Positions 46,443 through 54,730 of a stretch of 64,000 nucleotides of DNA are shown in pieces. Both the position numbers and the translations under genes were made by a program. Position 1 is the first letter of the stretch; each line of letters opens with the position of its first letter. Below the pieces are notes generated by a model. That model worked only from the letters and a program-made list of their open reading frames with translations. It made no database searches and was not told the DNA's origin. Source of the stretch: Roseisolibacter agri (lineage in GTDB: Bacteria; Gemmatimonadota; Gemmatimonadetes; Gemmatimonadales; Gemmatimonadaceae); contig NZ_BRXS01000002.1 of assembly GCF_030159095.1 (NCBI RefSeq), positions 124,001 through 188,000 on the forward strand, read 5' to 3'.

Positions 46443-47092
46443 CACGGTGCGTCGGGAAACGTGGAGACGGGAGTCGAGCCGGGCGTGCGGAGGAGCGTGA
46501 CCAGCGCCGCCATGGCGCGGTCGGCGTCGAAGCCGGAGGGGTCGTGCACGGCGCGCAGCGCGTTCCCCTCGACGAAGCTGGCCGCGACGCTGGCCAGCCC
46601 CGCCGCGCCGTCCGGCCCCCAGCGCCACGGCGCCTCCGCCACCACCGCCTCGGCCAGCGGCAGGAACGACGCGCGGTAGCGCGCGAGGGCCGCGCGGATG
46701 GTCTGGCGGATCACCGGGTCGTGGGTGCCCAGGACCCAGTAGGCGAAGAACAGCTCGACGCGGGCGCGGGCGCGCCGGAGCGCCAGCAGGTCGCGGCGGA
46801 CCACGGCGAGCATCCGCTCGGACGCGGTCGCGTCGGCGGGCATGGAGGCCAGCAGCGCGGCCGTCGGCAGCTCGCCGGCGACCAGCGTGCTCGCCAGCAG
46901 CCAGTCGAGCAACGCGGCCAGCAGCGCGTCCTTCTCCCCGAAGTGGAAGAAGACGAGCCCACTGCTCACGCCGGCTTCGGCCGCCACGGCACGCGCGGTG
47001 ACGCCGGCCAGCCCCTCGCGAGCGGCTACCGCGTATGCCGCGCGCAGGATCTCCGCTCGGCGCTCCTCCTCGGGCAGCTTGCGTCCGCCCAT
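46442..47092 (-). CDS. TetR/AcrR-family transcriptional regulator
   Basis: 216 residues. The N-terminal helix-turn-helix is typical: 'ILRAAYAVAAREGLAGVTAR' then 'AVAAEAGVSSGLVFFHFGEK' (HTH in two parts). The C-terminal helical domain (about 60-210) would bind a ligand, likely a fatty acyl compound given the coupled desaturase (as FadR/DesT-like TetR proteins do); that is inference. It is first in the operon and divergent from the PAS kinase. A palindrome at 47131-47148, 39 nt upstream, is a candidate operator for autoregulation. Confidence 0.89.
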   Translation of the reverse strand: MGGRKLPEEERRAEILRAAYAVAAREGLAGVTARAVAAEAGVSSGLVFFHFGEKDALLAALLDWLLASTLVAGELPTAALLASMPADATASERMLAVVRRDLLALRRARARVELFFAYWVLGTHDPVIRQTIRAALARYRASFLPLAEAVVAEAPWRWGPDGAAGLASVAASFVEGNALRAVHDPSGFDADRAMAALVTLLRTPGSTPVSTFPDAP

Positions 47093-47130
47093 CGGCGCTA
47101 CCCTCGGGCCGGCACGAGCCGGCGAATGAT

Positions 47131-47148
47131 ATTGCTCACGTGGTCAAT
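47131..47148. promoter_or_regulatory. Palindromic operator candidate for the TetR regulator
   Basis: ATTGCTCACGTGGTCAAT is an 18-bp palindrome with two mismatched pairs, centred on CACGTG, in the divergent gap 47093-47272. Its AT-rich ends stand out from the GC-rich surroundings. TetR-family operators are commonly such palindromes. Confidence 0.42.
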
Positions 47149-47272
47149 GTAGAGGGTCGCTCACTGATCGGGCAATCAATGACGCGCCGTCCTACCCCCG
47201 GCAACCGCATCCACGGCGCCCTGCCGACGCCCATGTGACGTGCGCGCACGGGTTTCGCACTTCGCGCGGACC

Positions 47273-49372
47273 ATGTCGCCGCCGCCCCGCACCTCCCACG
47301 CGCCGCACCCGCGCCCCGCCGCCGCCCCGCCGACGGCCGACGGACACGCGGGTGACGCCGGCGTGCCGGGCGGCGAGTATCCGTCGGTCGATCGGCGTGA
47401 GCGCCCCGACCGCCGCCGGCAGCGTCGAGACGGGGCCGCGGAGCGCCGGTCGCCCCTGTGGACGGAGCCCATCACTGGCCACGTGCCCGGCCCCACGGGC
47501 GGCGACGTGACCGTGGCCCTCGGACGCCCCGAGATCGCCGATGCCCCCGCCCCGGCCGCCGCGCTGGACCGCGACGCCCTCGGGACCCTCGTCGAGCTGG
47601 TGACCGACCCGCTCTGGGTCGTCGACCGCGACTGGCGCCTCCGCTTCGTGAACCGGCGCGCCGCGGAGCTCTGGCGCACGACCCCCGCGGCGGTGGTCGG
47701 CCGCTCCCTCTGGTCGGTGCTGCCGCAGGCCGCCGGCGGCGCGCTCCACGAGACGCTCGCCCGCGCGATGCGCGACCAGCGCACGGCGCACGTCGAGAGC
47801 TTCTCGTCGCCCCACAGCGGTCGCGTCGAGGTGAGCGCCTACCCGGTCGGCGACGGGCTCCTCGTCCTCCAGCGCGACGTCGCCCTGCTCCGCGCGGGCG
47901 ACGAGGCCGCCCGCGCCATCGCCGCGGAGCGCCGCGCCCGCCAGGAGGCGGAGCGCCTCGCCGGCGAGCTGCGCGCGGCGCGCGAGGCGGCCGACCAGGC
48001 GCGCCGCAGCGCGGAGCAGGCGCGCGCCTCCGCCGAGGTGGCCGCCCGCGCCAAGAGCGACTTCCTGGCGACGATGAGCCACGAGCTCCGCACGCCGATC
48101 AACGCGGTCACCGGCTACGCGCAGCTGCTGGAGCTGGGCGTCGCCGGACCGGTCACGGACGCCCAGCGCGGCTACCTCGAGCGCGTCCTCACGAGCAGCC
48201 GCCACCTCCTCGGCCTCGTCGACGACGTGCTCGACCTCGCGCGCCTGGAGGCGGGCCGGCTGGTGATCGAGCGCGTCCCCGGCACGGTCGGCCCCCTCAC
48301 GGGTGGCGCGCTGGCGCTGATCGCCTCCCAGGCGGCGGCCCGCGGCGTCCGCGTCGTCGAGCCGCCCCCGGAGGCCGACGCGCGCTTCGTCGGTGACGAG
48401 CATCGCGTCCGCCAGATCCTCGTCAACCTCCTCACGAACGCGGTCAAGTTCACGCCGGCCGGCGGGACGATCACGGTCGAGATCGCGAGCGACGTCCCGA
48501 CCGGCGAGGACGGCCCGCGCGCCGGCACGGGCCCGTGGGTCACGATCCAGGTCCACGACACGGGCGTCGGAATCCCGCCGGCGCTCCATCAGGCGGTCTT
48601 CGAGCCCTTCGTCCAGGGCGACGGCAGCCGCACGCGCACCGTCGGCGGCACGGGGCTGGGCCTCGCGGTCAGCCGCGGCCTCGCGCGCCTGATGGGCGGC
48701 GACCTCACCCTCCGCAGCGAGGCGGGCCAGGGCGCGCACTTCACGATCTGGCTCCCGACACGCCTTCCCGATCCCCCGGCCCTCGCCTCCGACGAGACCC
48801 CCCGGCGCACCCGCGTCCCCCGCTCCCGCTCGGCCAGCGGCCAGCCGAAGGCCCAGCCGCTGGCCGCACGGGCCGTCGCGCGACCGTGGGAGGACGCGGA
48901 AGATGCCACGCATGGGCTCGCCACCGTCGGGACACGCCTGCGCCAGCGGCTGGAGCCGCTCCTCGAAGGCTACACGGCGCGCCTCCGCGCCGACCCGACG
49001 CTCCCCCAGGCGTCCGCCCTCGCGCGCGCCCAGCTCGAGGACCACGCCCTCAGCTTCGTCGCCGACCTGGCGCAGACGCTGGTCGCCCTGGAGCACAGCG
49101 GTGGCATGGACGCCGACCTGCTCCGCGACGGCAGCGCGATCCAGGAGGAGATCGCCTTCCGCCACGGCGAGCAGCGCTACCGGATGGGATGGGCGGAGCT
49201 CCACCTGCGCCGCGACTACGCCGTGATGCGCGACGAGATCGAGACGGTCGTACGCCAGACCGCCGCCATCGGCGGGATCGATGTCGCGCTCGCGCTCTCC
49301 GTGCTCCATCGCCTGCTGACCCGCGCCCAGGAAGTGAGCCTGCGCGGCTGGCGGCACGCCGCCTCCCGCTGA
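47273..49372 (+). CDS. PAS-domain sensor histidine kinase with an RsbRD-like C-terminal domain
   Basis: 699 residues from the ATG at 47273 (a GTG 33 nt earlier is possible). An Arg/Pro-rich N-terminus of about 95 residues is followed by a PAS domain ('LVTDPLWVVDRDWRLRFVNR', about 105-215), a coiled coil, HisKA with 'FLATMSHELRTPINAVTGY', and HATPase with 'ILVNLLTNAVKFTPAG', 'HDTGVGIPP' and 'GGTGLGLAVSRGL'. After a basic linker, the tail (about 565-695) has 'LARAQLEDHALSFVADLAQT' and 'FRHGEQRYRMGWAELHLRRDY', which fits the RsbRD N-terminal domain family of stressosome proteins. No transmembrane helix is present. The fusion order is unusual. Confidence 0.86.
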   Translation: MSPPPRTSHAPHPRPAAAPPTADGHAGDAGVPGGEYPSVDRRERPDRRRQRRDGAAERRSPLWTEPITGHVPGPTGGDVTVALGRPEIADAPAPAAALDRDALGTLVELVTDPLWVVDRDWRLRFVNRRAAELWRTTPAAVVGRSLWSVLPQAAGGALHETLARAMRDQRTAHVESFSSPHSGRVEVSAYPVGDGLLVLQRDVALLRAGDEAARAIAAERRARQEAERLAGELRAAREAADQARRSAEQARASAEVAARAKSDFLATMSHELRTPINAVTGYAQLLELGVAGPVTDAQRGYLERVLTSSRHLLGLVDDVLDLARLEAGRLVIERVPGTVGPLTGGALALIASQAAARGVRVVEPPPEADARFVGDEHRVRQILVNLLTNAVKFTPAGGTITVEIASDVPTGEDGPRAGTGPWVTIQVHDTGVGIPPALHQAVFEPFVQGDGSRTRTVGGTGLGLAVSRGLARLMGGDLTLRSEAGQGAHFTIWLPTRLPDPPALASDETPRRTRVPRSRSASGQPKAQPLAARAVARPWEDAEDATHGLATVGTRLRQRLEPLLEGYTARLRADPTLPQASALARAQLEDHALSFVADLAQTLVALEHSGGMDADLLRDGSAIQEEIAFRHGEQRYRMGWAELHLRRDYAVMRDEIETVVRQTAAIGGIDVALALSVLHRLLTRAQEVSLRGWRHAASR

Positions 49373-49422
49373 ACGACCGTCACCGACCGCCGACCGCCTT
49401 CCCGCTCCCGAGCCACCCGCCC

Positions 49423-50001
49423 ATGTCCGCGACCCTGCTGGCCCAGGCCATGGCGCTCGCCTCCGCCGCGGGCGTCAGCACCTACGCCACGGTCGCCCTC
49501 CTGGGCTTCGCGGCGCGCCAACAGTGGATCGACCAGCTGCCGTCCGCCCTCACGGGCCTGTCGAGCTGGTGGGTCATCGGCCTCGCGGCCGCGCTCTACC
49601 TCATCGAGTTCCTGGCCACGCTCGTCCCGGGGGTTGCCTCCGCCTGGGAGGCGGTCCACAGCACGCTGCGCCCGCTCGCCGGGACGGCCCTCGCGGTCGC
49701 GACCGCCTGGCACGCCGACCCCGCGATCATCGTCGCCGCCGGACTGCTGGGCGGCACGCTCGCACTCGGCACCCAGGCGACCAAGCTGGGCGCCCGCGTC
49801 GCGATCGATGCCAGCCCGGAGCCGGTCACGAACGGCGTCGCCAACGTCGCGGAAGCGGGCTTCGTCGCCACCATCGCCCTGCTCGTCTGGCAGCATCCGT
49901 GGATCGCGCTCGCCATCGCCCTGGCGACGACGGTCCTGATCGCGCTCCTCGTGCGCGCGGCGTGGCGCACGATCGGCCGCCTGCTCGGGCGCCGCGCCTG
50001 A
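49423..50001 (+). CDS. DUF4126 membrane protein
   Basis: 192 residues with about five hydrophobic segments. It starts 'LLAQAMALASAAGVSTYATV' and continues 'WIDQLPSALTGLSSWWVIGL', then 'LATLVPGVASAWEAVHSTLRP' (in parts) and 'VTNGVANVAEAGFVATI'. This pattern fits DUF4126, where 'PGxDxxWDxxHTxIRP' and 'SPEPxSN' are conserved. Function is unknown. It follows the PAS kinase by 50 nt in the same direction, so both may be cotranscribed. Confidence 0.82.
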   Translation: MSATLLAQAMALASAAGVSTYATVALLGFAARQQWIDQLPSALTGLSSWWVIGLAAALYLIEFLATLVPGVASAWEAVHSTLRPLAGTALAVATAWHADPAIIVAAGLLGGTLALGTQATKLGARVAIDASPEPVTNGVANVAEAGFVATIALLVWQHPWIALAIALATTVLIALLVRAAWRTIGRLLGRRA

Positions 50002-50010
50002 GCCCCTTCA

Positions 50011-50997
50011 TCAGACGCGCCCGAGCGGGGCGAAGCGCCTGAGTCGCGCGGCGTGCGGCGCGACCAACTCGTCGCGGAATCGCGCCAGCATCCGTTCAGC
50101 ATCGTACTCGCGGCGGAACTGCGCGGCCCCGATGCCCAGCAGCATGCGCACGTGCCGCCCGAAGCTCTGCGCGCTGGAGTACTCCAGCTGGTCGGCCGCC
50201 GCGGCCAGCGTCGCGCTCCGGTTCTCGAGCAGGCGCGCCGCCCGCGCGAGCCGCGCGTACGCGAGGTAGCGCTTCGGGCTGGGCAGCCCCGCGCGCGCGA
50301 AGCGGCTCATGAGCGTCGTCGGCCGGACGCCCAGCCGGCGCGCCAGCATCTGCACGGTCACCGGCTCGGGCGGCACCTCGAACAGCGCGCCGAAGAAGCG
50401 CTGGCACCCCTCGCACGCCCCCTCCAGGTCGGGGGCGAGCCGCGCCAGCGCCTCCCGCCCCACCTGCCGCGCGGGATCGCTCCCGAGCACGTCGCGCAGC
50501 GACTGCCAGCCATCCGCCTGGCGCGCGTCGACCAGACAGCGGACGCCTGCCCGCCCCAGCGCCAGCAGCACCTGCGGCACGCCGGGCCCCGCGTCCGCCA
50601 CCAGCGCGACGACCGGCACGCGCGGAAAGCCGCGCACGACGTCGCCCACCCGCGCGGCAGTCGCGCGCCCGCTTCGCGCCACCTGCGCCGTCGAGACCAC
50701 CACGGCGGCGCACGAGCGCCCGCGCAGCTCGTGCACGACGTCCTCCATCGCGTCGCGGTGCACCGCCTCGAACGCACCCAGCCCGACGGCCTGCACGCGC
50801 AGCCGCTCGTCCGGCGTCAGCAGCGTCACGACCGGCGCGACGCGCGCGGGCTCGCCGCCGGCGGTGGCCGATCGGACCGACTCGCGCGGCCGGTAGGTCA
50901 GCGGCGCGCCGACTGGCGACCGGTAGCCGGCGCGCCGCCGCACCGCGACGGGGGCGCCACCCCCACCGCCATCCGTCTCTCCCTCATGGTACCGCAT
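50011..50997 (-). CDS. AraC-type helix-turn-helix regulator
   Basis: 328 residues. The C-terminal region has an AraC-like double HTH: 'TVQMLARRLGVRPTTLMSRF' and 'ATLAAAADQLEYSSAQSFGR', followed by 'LLGIGAAQFRREY'. The middle (about 90-190) looks like a receiver-type fold, with 'CAAVVVSTAQV' and 'VPVVALVADAGPGVPQVLLA', but it lacks the acidic pocket and phospho-Asp, so it is probably a pseudoreceiver. The Arg/Gly-rich N-terminus is disordered. No target genes are evident. It is convergent with DUF4126. Confidence 0.72.
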   Translation of the reverse strand: MRYHEGETDGGGGGAPVAVRRRAGYRSPVGAPLTYRPRESVRSATAGGEPARVAPVVTLLTPDERLRVQAVGLGAFEAVHRDAMEDVVHELRGRSCAAVVVSTAQVARSGRATAARVGDVVRGFPRVPVVALVADAGPGVPQVLLALGRAGVRCLVDARQADGWQSLRDVLGSDPARQVGREALARLAPDLEGACEGCQRFFGALFEVPPEPVTVQMLARRLGVRPTTLMSRFARAGLPSPKRYLAYARLARAARLLENRSATLAAAADQLEYSSAQSFGRHVRMLLGIGAAQFRREYDAERMLARFRDELVAPHAARLRRFAPLGRV

Positions 50998-51131
50998 CGT
51001 CCGTCACTCGCCTCCCTGCACGCGGGTCCGACGTCGGCGTCGGCGCCGACGCGTGTCGCCAACGTGGGAGGCCGGCGGTGCGCGGACCTCATCCGGAGGA
51101 GGCGTCGCGTGCCGCGGCGACGCGGCCGGTG

Positions 51132-51137
51132 TATGAT
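51132..51137 (+). promoter_or_regulatory. -10 box of rnpB
   Basis: TATGAT, 7 nt before the first base of the RNase P RNA stem P1 (51144), exactly where a housekeeping -10 should be. The -35 region around 51109-51114 (GTGCCG) is weak. Confidence 0.55.
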
Positions 51138-51143
51138 TCGGAC

Positions 51144-51601
51144 GTGGCGGCCGGCCGGACGGTCGCGAGTGGCGCGGGCGACCGCGTCCACCCGAGGAAA
51201 GTCCGGGCTCCGCAGGGCAGACCGCCAGGTAACGCCTGGGCGCGCGCGGCACTCCACCGCGTGCGACGGACAGTGCAACAGAGAGCACACCGCCGATGGC
51301 CCCGGGCGCGCGAGCGTCCGCGGCACAGGCAAGGGTGAAAGGGTGCGCGGCAGGATCCGCGGCCGGCGGGGGGCGAGAGCGCCCCGTCAGGCGGGTAAGA
51401 GCCCACCGCGCCCCCGGCAACGGGGGCGGCACGGTAAACCCCGGTCGGAGCAAGGCCAAGTAGGCGGCGAGGGACGGCCCGTCCCGTCAAAGCCGCGGGT
51501 AGGCTGCTGGAGCGTCCCGGGTGACCGGGCGCCGAGAGAAATGACCGTCCGGGCGGCGTTCACGCCGTCCGACAGAACCCGGCTTACAGGCCGGTCGCCA
51601 C
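51144..51601 (+). ncRNA. rnpB: RNase P RNA (class A)
   Basis: The catalytic RNA of RNase P. Conserved blocks: GAGGAAAGTCCGGGCTCC near 51193 (P4 5' strand region), ACAGAGAGCA-like 'CAACAGAGAGCACACCG' near 51280, 'AAGGGTGAAAGGGTG' near 51332, 'GGTAAACCCCGGTCGGAGCA' near 51433 (CR V region) and 'CAGAACCCGGCTTACAGGCC' near 51573 (P4 3' strand and substrate region). Stem P1 pairs 51144-51156 with 51589-51601 with one G-U-type mismatch. The length, about 458 nt, is at the long end for class A RNAs. Confidence 0.93.
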
Positions 51602-51604
51602 GTT

Positions 51605-51634
51605 CCGCCCCGCGCGCTCCGGCTCGCGGGGCGG
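51605..51634 (+). terminator. Hairpin terminator after rnpB
   Basis: CCGCCCCGCG (51605-51614) and its exact complement (51625-51634) with a 10-nt loop, starting 4 nt after the end of the RNA. No T-tract follows, so it may only protect the 3' end. Confidence 0.55.
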
Positions 51635-51671
51635 GACCGTCTCCGCCCCACCCGTCGCCGGAAAGGCTCGC

Positions 51672-52583
51672 GTGCCCCGTCCTCCGTTCCGCGTCCTGAC
51701 CGTGATCGCGCTGGGCGCCTGCGCCGGACGCGCGCCCGCGCCGACCGACGCGCCGGCGCCGTCGCCGCGCCCGCCCGCCGGCGCGACGCCCACCCCCGCC
51801 CCGTCGGCGACCACCTCGTGGCGCTTCGCCTGGTCGCCGGACGTGCAGGCGTTCGCGGTGCGCACCGAGGCCGACGTCGAGCGCACCGGTGGCGGAAGCG
51901 CTTCCGGAGGCGGCGCGGAGCGCGAGCGCGTCGAGAGCTCGGCCCACGTGTCGCTGGCCGTGCAGCCGGCCGGCAGCGGCGGGACGCGCGCGGTGGTGGG
52001 CCGCGTGGACTCGCTGCGCGTGCGCGCGTCGGCGCGCGTGTCGGGCGGTGCGGATCCGGCGCCGGCGCCGCCCGTCGGGCTACGGGGGAGCGTGAGTCCA
52101 CGCGGCGCCGTGCGTCTGGACGTCGACGGCACCGCCGCCGCCGGCGGGTGCGGGACGCCGACCGGCGCGTCGGCGCTCACCGCGCTGGCGGTGGCGCGCG
52201 AGGCGCTGCCGCGCGTGCCCGCGGGAACGACGCCGCTCACCGTCGGCGCGCGCTGGCGCGACACCGTGGCCACCACGACCTGCGCCGGTCCGCTGCCGGT
52301 GAGCGTGCAGGCGATCGCCGCCTACGAGGTCGAGCGGCAGGAGGGCGCGCTGCTGCGCGTGCGCCGCCGCGCCAACAGCACGCTGCGCGGCCAGGGCTTC
52401 GCCGGCGGGCAGTCCGTCCGCGTCACCGGCACCGGCATCGCCGACGCGACGCTGCTGCTCGATCCCGCGCGCGGCGTGCTGCGCGGCGTCACCGGCGAGG
52501 GGCGCACGACGATGACGATGACCATCGGCACCGCGACGCACGCGTTCGAGCAGCGGACGCGCGTGACCGTGCAGGCGCGCTAG
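51672..52583 (+). CDS. Hypothetical lipoprotein
   Basis: 303 residues from a GTG start. A lipobox ends at C17 (VIALGACAG), followed by a Pro/Ala/Thr-rich linker. The mature part is mostly beta: 'TSWRFAWSPDVQAFAVRTEA', 'AHVSLAVQPAGSG', then 'TTPLTVGARWRDTVATTTC' and 'VTGTGIADATLLLDPARGVL'. Two Cys could form a disulphide. No family is recognised, though 'TVGARWRDTV' and the closing strand order resemble exported proteins that measure a sum of beta repeats. It lies after rnpB without a clear promoter. Confidence 0.57.
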   Translation: MPRPPFRVLTVIALGACAGRAPAPTDAPAPSPRPPAGATPTPAPSATTSWRFAWSPDVQAFAVRTEADVERTGGGSASGGGAERERVESSAHVSLAVQPAGSGGTRAVVGRVDSLRVRASARVSGGADPAPAPPVGLRGSVSPRGAVRLDVDGTAAAGGCGTPTGASALTALAVAREALPRVPAGTTPLTVGARWRDTVATTTCAGPLPVSVQAIAAYEVERQEGALLRVRRRANSTLRGQGFAGGQSVRVTGTGIADATLLLDPARGVLRGVTGEGRTTMTMTIGTATHAFEQRTRVTVQAR

Positions 52584-52609
52584 GCGGGCGACGGAACGGC
52601 AACAACAGC

Positions 52610-52740
52610 AAGGATGAAAGTCCGAGCAGATCGGATGACGACGGATGGCTCCGCGTGGTGGCGAAGAACGTCGCACCACGCGGAGCCATCCGCTCTTATC
52701 AGATCCTGTCCGATCGTATCCTTGCCAAATGCAGTTCGGG
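52610..52740. repeat. Family C palindromic element, copy 2
   Basis: Perfect 19-bp inner arms CGGATGGCTCCGCGTGGTG (52642-52660) and its complement (52674-52692). Outer imperfect arms run 52610-52641 and 52693-52722. The right end reads AAATGCAGTTCGGG, as in the copy at 62876-63018. It separates two convergent genes (52583 and 52751). Confidence 0.8.
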
Positions 52741-52750
52741 TCGGGCGCGC

Positions 52751-53692
52751 CTACGCCGTCGCCACCACGTGCGTCTGCCCCGCCGTGCACAGCTCCTCGG
52801 CCGATGCGCGGATCGCCCAGCCCGCGCCGCGCGACGCGATCGCCGGCTCGACGAGGCGGGCACCGACGTAGTAGCCCGCGCGCTCCGGGATGACGTAGCG
52901 GTCGTACGTGCGCGCCTCGTCGCTCATGCCGCCCGACAGCCACCGCAGGCGCAGGCCGAGTCCCGACGTGTCCAGCTCCGGCGCCACCGCGCGCGCGAGC
53001 ATCGGCTCCAGCTCGCGGATGCGCGCGTACTGGCGGCGGCCGTAGCCGAAGTACTCCCACGCCGCGTGGCCCGGCGCGACGAGGCGCGACACCTCGACCG
53101 CGAGGCCCTCGTTCACCAGGTGCTCGCGCAGCGCGCCGCGGCGCCCCGTCTCCCAGTAGGAGTAGTAGCCGCCCGCCTCGTGGACGAGCGTGCGCAGCGC
53201 GCTGCGGCTGGTGGGCGACGTGTAGCGCACCGCGTGCGCCGCCTCGTGCGCGACCCACAGCGGCACCAGCCCCGGATCGAGGCCGAGTCCCTGCGTGGCG
53301 GGGTTCGCGATGCCGGTGAAGTGCTCGAGGCAGACGAACGCCGTGCCGCGGCCGTCGACCACCAGCTCGCCCGCGTTCGCGGCGCCCACGCCCACCATCA
53401 CGACGACGTCGATCTCGACGTCCGGCTCCAGCACGTCGGCGGCGCGCCGCGCAGCGTCGGCGGCCAGCGCGACGACGTCGATCTGCTCGAGCATCGCGTG
53501 CAGGTCGTCACGCGGCGCGGCGACGGTCGCCCGCACGACTTCCTCGAAGTGCGGCCCGTCCGGATCGACGACGTAGTTGTCCCAGTACGCCGCCAGCAGC
53601 GCACGATGCGTCTCGAAGTAGCGCTGGTACGCCGCGACGCGGTCGCCGTGCTGCAGGACGGCCAGGAAGTCGGGCAGGAGATTGATCAGCAT
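52751..53692 (-). CDS. DUF2268-like putative zinc metalloprotease
   Basis: 313 residues. A zinc motif HEAAH in 'PLWVAHEAAHAVRY' (near residue 148) with a downstream Glu in 'LVNEGLAVEVSRLV' gives a gluzincin-type HExxH...E site. The setting, with 'VVVMVGVGAANAGELVVDG' before it, matches DUF2268, predicted Zn-dependent proteases. No signal peptide is seen, so it is probably cytosolic. The substrate is unknown. It is divergent from DUF2225 across a 333-nt gap. Confidence 0.74.
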   Translation of the reverse strand: MLINLLPDFLAVLQHGDRVAAYQRYFETHRALLAAYWDNYVVDPDGPHFEEVVRATVAAPRDDLHAMLEQIDVVALAADAARRAADVLEPDVEIDVVVMVGVGAANAGELVVDGRGTAFVCLEHFTGIANPATQGLGLDPGLVPLWVAHEAAHAVRYTSPTSRSALRTLVHEAGGYYSYWETGRRGALREHLVNEGLAVEVSRLVAPGHAAWEYFGYGRRQYARIRELEPMLARAVAPELDTSGLGLRLRWLSGGMSDEARTYDRYVIPERAGYYVGARLVEPAIASRGAGWAIRASAEELCTAGQTHVVATA

Positions 53693-53807
53693 CGACGAGG
53701 CGGGGCGACACCACCGCGCGAACGGCGTCCGCCGCAGGTGGGAGGCGCGAGAAGATACCCCGCCATCAGGGGCACGAACAAGGCCGCGCGGTGCCGACTG
53801 CGACGTC

Positions 53808-53840
53808 CTGTCATCCGCGTGTCATCGACGTGTGATCCGC
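53808..53840 (+). promoter_or_regulatory. Pho-box-like triple 11-mer
   Basis: CTGTCATCCGC, GTGTCATCGAC and GTGTGATCCGC follow each other head to tail at exact 11-bp spacing. This is the layout of PhoB boxes (CTGTCAT plus 4 nt, repeated). It lies in the 333-nt gap 53693-54025, pointing toward DUF2225. The gap holds no gene. Confidence 0.42.
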
Positions 53841-53894
53841 GTCGCAGGCCGTCGCGGAACCCGCCGACGAACAGGCCCGCTCTCGCGCGCAACG

Positions 53895-53910
53895 TGGCAT
53901 GGAATTGGCT
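53895..53910 (+). promoter_or_regulatory. Sigma-54-like promoter
   Basis: TGGCATGGAATTGGCT has GG and GC at the exact -24/-12 spacing of sigma-54 promoters (TGGCACG-N4-TTGCW), with one off-consensus base in the -12 element. It would start about 105 nt before DUF2225. No sigma-54 activator gene is in the window. Confidence 0.3.
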
Positions 53911-54025
53911 TTTCCAGGGGTCACGAACGCCGTCGCAGAGCGGCCAACCTCCGGTCAGACCCACACTTACGCCGCAGAGCCGCGCGAAGGACAGGTCGGC
54001 ACCGAGTACGAGCGGGAGAAGGACC

Positions 54026-54724
54026 ATGACCACGCTTCAGCAAATCGAATTGACCTGCCCGGTGTGCGAGACGCACTTCCGGTCGCAGGCCGTGGTGTCG
54101 ACGAACTCCTTCGGCGGAAAGCGCACGGACTTCCACGAGCGCGCCGCCGGCACGCAGCCGCTGCCCTACCTCGTGCACATGTGCGAGCGCTGCGGCTACA
54201 CCGGCGCCGAGCGCGACTTCACGGAGGAGGCGGACGTCTCGCCGATGCTCCGCGAGCAGGTGTGGACGGAGCTCGCGCCGCAGGTCGCCGCGTCGAGCGC
54301 GCTGCAGGGCGCCCTCCCCGGCGCCGCGCCGAGCAAGCCGGGCGTCCTCGGCTCCGAGAAGTACGAAGCCGCCGCGAAGGTGGCCGAGTGGCAGGGGATG
54401 GAGCCGCGCCACGTCGCGGACCTGCTGCTGCGCGCCGCGTGGTGCTGCGTCGACGAGGGCGACATCGAGGCCGAGCGCTTCTTCCGGCGCAAGGCGGCGT
54501 GGGCGTTCGAGCGCGCGCTGGACGGCTTCGACGGCGTCGCGCCCGAGGAGCGCGCGGTGCTCACCTACCTCGTGGGCGAGCTGTGGCGCCGCGTCGGCGA
54601 CGGCGACAAGGCGCGGCAGTGGTTCGACCAGGTGCCGCAGGAGGTCGCGGACGTGACCACGCAGCAGTGGGTCATCGATGCGGCGCGGCAGCAGCGGGAT
54701 TGTCCGCGGGAGTGGTTCGGATAG
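54026..54724 (+). CDS. DUF2225 zinc-binding protein
   Basis: 232 residues. Two Cys pairs, C11-C14 ('TCPVCETHF') and C53-C56 ('MCERCGYTG'), should bind one zinc. 'FGGKRTDFHE' between them is typical of DUF2225. The C-terminal half is helical and TPR-like ('RAAWCCVDEGDIEAERFFRR', 'LVGELWRRVGDGDKARQWFD'), ending in 'DCPREWFG'. The family has no known activity. A GGAGAAGGA ribosome binding site precedes the ATG at 54026. It is convergent with upp, separated by a family A hairpin. The Pho-box-like repeats upstream suggest phosphate control, unproven. Confidence 0.86.
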   Translation: MTTLQQIELTCPVCETHFRSQAVVSTNSFGGKRTDFHERAAGTQPLPYLVHMCERCGYTGAERDFTEEADVSPMLREQVWTELAPQVAASSALQGALPGAAPSKPGVLGSEKYEAAAKVAEWQGMEPRHVADLLLRAAWCCVDEGDIEAERFFRRKAAWAFERALDGFDGVAPEERAVLTYLVGELWRRVGDGDKARQWFDQVPQEVADVTTQQWVIDAARQQRDCPREWFG

Positions 54725-54730
54725 GCGCGG

